8,219 bases of DNA from an uncultured Oscillospiraceae bacterium (GTDB lineage Bacteria; Bacillota; Clostridia; Oscillospirales; Oscillospiraceae): the NCBI GenBank assembly GCA_937915075.1, contig CALDMA010000101.1, positions 1 to 8,219 on the forward strand, given 5' to 3'. This document shows, one piece after another, positions 6,522 through 8,219 of this stretch. The notes below the pieces were generated by a model, which was not told the DNA's origin, did not search any database, and saw only the letters and a program-made list of their open reading frames with translations. The number at the start of each line of letters is the position of its first letter. Position 1 is the first letter of the stretch. The translations under genes and the position numbers were made by a program.

Positions 6522-7487
6522 TTATAAGTCGAACACGCCCATGATGGCGATGCCGACGACCACAAGAGCGATCATCGCGTAGTGCTTCCACGAGAGCTTT
6601 TCCTTGAGGAACAGGCGGCTCCACAGCACGCTCGCCGCGCAGTAGGAGCTGATGATGGGCGCGGACATGGCAAGGTGCTCGGTGTCCGCGATGGCGTAGA
6701 TGTAGGCGAACTGACCGGCGGTCTCGCAGACCGCGCCGAGGTACTTCGGCGCTTCCTTTTTGGGAATAAGGCGGTCCCTGCGGATCAGCACGACGTAGAC
6801 GAAGCACACCACGGCGGCGAAGAGGAACGTCAGCTCATAGGCACAGTTGGCGGAAGCCGCCGCATGGTCGGCACATTCGTCCAGCGTGGCAAACCTGCCG
6901 CTGTCAAAGGCTTGCGCCGTCAGCGTTTCAAGCACGCGGTTGTCGGCGAAGGTGCCCGCCGCGTCGAGCAGGCAGTAGGCCACCGGCAGCGCGAGGGCAA
7001 GAAAGCTCTTGGCGTACTTGCGGTTGCCCTCGGCCTGACGCGCTGCGCGCAGCTCGGGGTCCTCGGTCGCGTCCACCACGCCGAGGCCGATGGCGCCCAC
7101 GCACACGAGCAGCACCGCGAAAATAGCGAGCGGGGAATAATCCTCGCCGCCGAGGAACACGAGCGTCATTACGGCGACGAGCGCGCCCGAGGAATTGCAG
7201 ATGGGCGACGAGACGGACAGCTCGATGTACCGCAGCCCCAGATAGCCGAGCGTCATCGAGCCGATGTAAAGCAGCGACACGGGCAGGTAGGTGAGGATGA
7301 TAGCGAAGCTGATCTCCGTCCCGCCGACGAAGATCTCAAACGCCGCGTGCAGGCCCATGACGATGCCGACCGCCATGACCATCTTGAGATGGCTGAGCCG
7401 GTCGTCCTCGTCGCGGCAGCCGATTTTGGAAAAGAGGTCGCTGCCGCTCCAGCAGAGCAGCGCGATGAGAGAAAGCCAGAACCACAT
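6522..7487 (-). CDS. EamA/DMT-superfamily transporter
   Basis: A 321-residue inner-membrane protein of the drug/metabolite transporter type, built from two repeats of five hydrophobic segments. Approximate membrane helices are 2-20, 34-54, 58-80, 86-109, 117-138, 160-178, 217-238, 250-270, 275-295 and 300-320. A charged loop (about 139-158) separates the halves, and helices 6 and 7 are joined by an unusually long polar loop (about 180-215). Members move amino acids, sugars or other metabolites; the substrate here is unknown. The start must be at or after 7487 because TAA lies in frame 9 bases upstream, and the protein begins directly with a membrane helix. The nearest ribosome binding site (AAAGGAG, 7508-7502) is 14 bases away, longer than usual. 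It is the last gene of the minus-strand unit from the PLP-enzyme gene and ends at a shared terminator. Confidence 0.88.
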   Translation of the reverse strand: MWFWLSLIALLCWSGSDLFSKIGCRDEDDRLSHLKMVMAVGIVMGLHAAFEIFVGGTEISFAIILTYLPVSLLYIGSMTLGYLGLRYIELSVSSPICNSSGALVAVMTLVFLGGEDYSPLAIFAVLLVCVGAIGLGVVDATEDPELRAARQAEGNRKYAKSFLALALPVAYCLLDAAGTFADNRVLETLTAQAFDSGRFATLDECADHAAASANCAYELTFLFAAVVCFVYVVLIRRDRLIPKKEAPKYLGAVCETAGQFAYIYAIADTEHLAMSAPIISSYCAASVLWSRLFLKEKLSWKHYAMIALVVVGIAIMGVFDL

Positions 7488-7501
7488 ATTGAATTGTTAA
7501 A

Positions 7502-7508
7502 CTCCTTT
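7502..7508 (-). promoter_or_regulatory. Ribosome binding site of the EamA gene, overlapping the stop of the small ORF
   Basis: On the minus strand AAAGGAG lies 14 bases before the ATG at 7487. Its first two bases (7508-7507) are the last two of the TAA stop (7509-7507) of the upstream 32-codon ORF, an arrangement that favours coupled translation. Confidence 0.6.
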
Positions 7509-7605
7509 ATATCTGTCTGTATTTTGAGGTCAAAAAACGGACAGGCTCCGGCGGGGGTCTGCGCCGGAAATGACGGTTGGTGAGGGGAGTCCTTCGGATC
7601 AGCAT
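7507..7605 (-). CDS. Putative small ORF (32 aa), arginine/proline-rich, unrecognised
   Basis: A 32-residue reading frame beginning MLIRRTPLTNRHF, with an RRRPPPEP centre and ending in YRQI. It is strongly basic, with no hydrophobic segment or cysteine. It has a near-consensus AGGAGGG ribosome binding site (7619-7613) with 7-base spacing, better placed than that of the EamA gene. Its TAA overlaps the transporter's ribosome binding site, and its start is 26 bases after the upstream enzyme's stop. This suggests a translated link or leader peptide between two operon members. It resembles nothing I recognise, and 32 codons are too few to judge codon bias. Alternatives are a chance ORF behind a chance purine run, or a short dispersed repeat filling this spacer. 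Confidence 0.45.
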   Translation of the reverse strand: MLIRRTPLTNRHFRRRPPPEPVRFLTSKYRQI

Positions 7606-7616
7606 AGCAAGACCCT

Positions 7617-7636
7617 CCTGACAATATAGAGTCAGG
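7617..7636 (-). other. Hairpin spanning the PLP-enzyme stop and the small-ORF ribosome binding site
   Basis: On the minus strand CCTGAC (7636-7631) pairs perfectly with GTCAGG (7622-7617) around an eight-base loop. The 5' arm contains the TGA stop of the upstream gene (7634-7632); the 3' arm takes in the first three bases of AGGAGGG. No U tract follows, so it is not a terminator. Confidence 0.5.
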
Positions 7637-8219
7637 GCAGTGTGACCAGCCCTGCGTCAAGCATCTTCTGCAGCGAGAGCAGCACGCCGAGCTTGGCGTG
7701 GTACCAGGTCAGGCCGCCCTGGTAGTAGACCGCGTAGGGCGGACGGATGGGGCCGTCGGCGGACAGCTCGATGGAGCTGCCCTGTACGAACGCGCCCGCC
7801 GCCATGATGACCTGCGAATCGTAGCCGGGCATATCGCCGGGGACGGGGTCCACATAGCTGTCCACCGGTGCGGCGGACTGGATGCCCTTGCAGAAGGCGA
7901 GCATCCCCTCGGGGCTTTTCAGCTCGACGCATTGGATGATGTCGTGCCGCTCCTCGCTTGCGGAGGGAACGACGCGGAAGCCGAGCGATTCATACACGGC
8001 GGCGGTGAACACCGCGCCCTTGACCGCGCCGGAGACGACGTTCGGTGCGAGGAAAAAGCCCTGATAGAGCGAGGGCATCAGCCCGAGGTTCGCGCCGACC
8101 TCCTGCCCGAGTCCGGGCGCGGAGAGGCGGTAGGCGCAGCGGTCCACGCATTTCTGCGTGCCGGGGATGTAGCCGCCGATGGGCGCGAGACCGCCGCCGG
8201 GATTTTTGATGAGGCTGCC
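7632..8219 (-). CDS. Methionine gamma-lyase-family (aluminium-resistance-type) PLP enzyme, C-terminal half only
   Basis: A partial gene: the frame stays open to the window edge, giving the last 195 residues of a protein that in this family (PF06838, B. subtilis YnbB-like) is about 400-420 long. The visible part begins GSLIKNPGGGLAPIGGYIPG; the lysine in SLIKN is the expected pyridoxal-phosphate Schiff-base residue and the glycine-rich run follows it in family members. Further family-like stretches are LSAPGLGQEVGANLG, YQGFFLAPNVVSGAVKGAVF, VPGDMPGYDSQVIMAAGAFVQGSSIELSADGPIRPPY and the C-terminal GGLTWYHAKLGVLLSL. These cytosolic fold-type I enzymes are annotated as cystathionine beta-lyase-like or aluminium-resistance proteins; the true substrate is uncertain. 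A GTG at 8147 is internal, not the start. It heads the visible part of the unit leading to the small ORF and transporter. Confidence 0.9.
   Translation of the reverse strand, partial: GSLIKNPGGGLAPIGGYIPGTQKCVDRCAYRLSAPGLGQEVGANLGLMPSLYQGFFLAPNVVSGAVKGAVFTAAVYESLGFRVVPSASEERHDIIQCVELKSPEGMLAFCKGIQSAAPVDSYVDPVPGDMPGYDSQVIMAAGAFVQGSSIELSADGPIRPPYAVYYQGGLTWYHAKLGVLLSLQKMLDAGLVTLP

Noticed and set aside
7532..7568. Terminator between the small ORF and the EamA gene on the minus strand (TCCGGCG/CGCCGGA then TTTTTT)
   Set aside because: The T run begins 9 bases after the stem, too far for a standard intrinsic terminator. The overlapping translation signals also suggest read-through.
6582..7583. 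A 333-codon open frame on the plus strand
   Set aside because: Antisense to the membrane transporter and rich in Arg, Glu and His; no domain. The minus frame shows ten hydrophobic segments.
7253..7660. A 135-codon minus-strand frame spanning the spacer and the start of the transporter gene
   Set aside because: It runs out of frame into the EamA gene, whose membrane-protein frame is clear, and lacks an SD at its start.
1..8219. CRISPR arrays, insertion sequences, prophage or tRNA/rRNA genes
   Set aside because: No tandem direct repeats with spacers, transposase or integrase motifs, or tRNA-like cloverleaf were seen on either strand.

Overview
The window looks like a chromosomal segment of a GC-rich gut-type Firmicute (class Clostridia, possibly Oscillospiraceae-like). 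Evidence: strong AGGAGG-type ribosome binding sites, sigma-A promoters with 17-base spacers, a T-box leader, an FMN riboswitch on a RibU-type ECF transporter gene, and intrinsic terminators after most transcription units. No species can be named from sequence alone. No mobile element, CRISPR array, rRNA or tRNA gene was seen.

Layout. (1) Bases 1-2914, plus strand: the 3' part of a ClpC-like AAA+ unfoldase, a 71-residue four-cysteine protein, and an EFR1-type flavodoxin/ferredoxin fusion, closed by a bidirectional terminator. (2) Bases 2873-4900, minus strand: asnB (glutamine-hydrolysing asparagine synthetase) behind a complete T-box leader. The leader's specifier codon (AAC) and acceptor-pairing bases (TGGC) both fit tRNA-Asn, so the synthetase should be made when tRNA-Asn is uncharged. 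(3) Bases 4959-5903, minus strand: ribU, a riboflavin-specific ECF S component, under an FMN riboswitch with its own promoter and terminator. (4) Bases 5919-6512, plus strand: a monocistronic SLOG/DUF1273 (YpsA-like) gene whose promoter shares the intergenic region with the divergent ribU promoter. (5) Bases 6522-8219, minus strand: the C-terminal half of a methionine gamma-lyase-family (aluminium-resistance-type) PLP enzyme, an unrecognised 32-codon ORF, and an EamA/DMT-type transporter, apparently one operon with linked translation signals.

The window is mostly housekeeping metabolism, proteostasis and transport with well-formed RNA regulation. Most worth a second look: the small ORF at 7507-7605, whose ribosome binding site and stop codon interlock with those of both neighbours; a possible Shine-Dalgarno-sequestering helix below the FMN aptamer; and the fully readable Asn T-box. 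I found no convincing undescribed multi-gene system.
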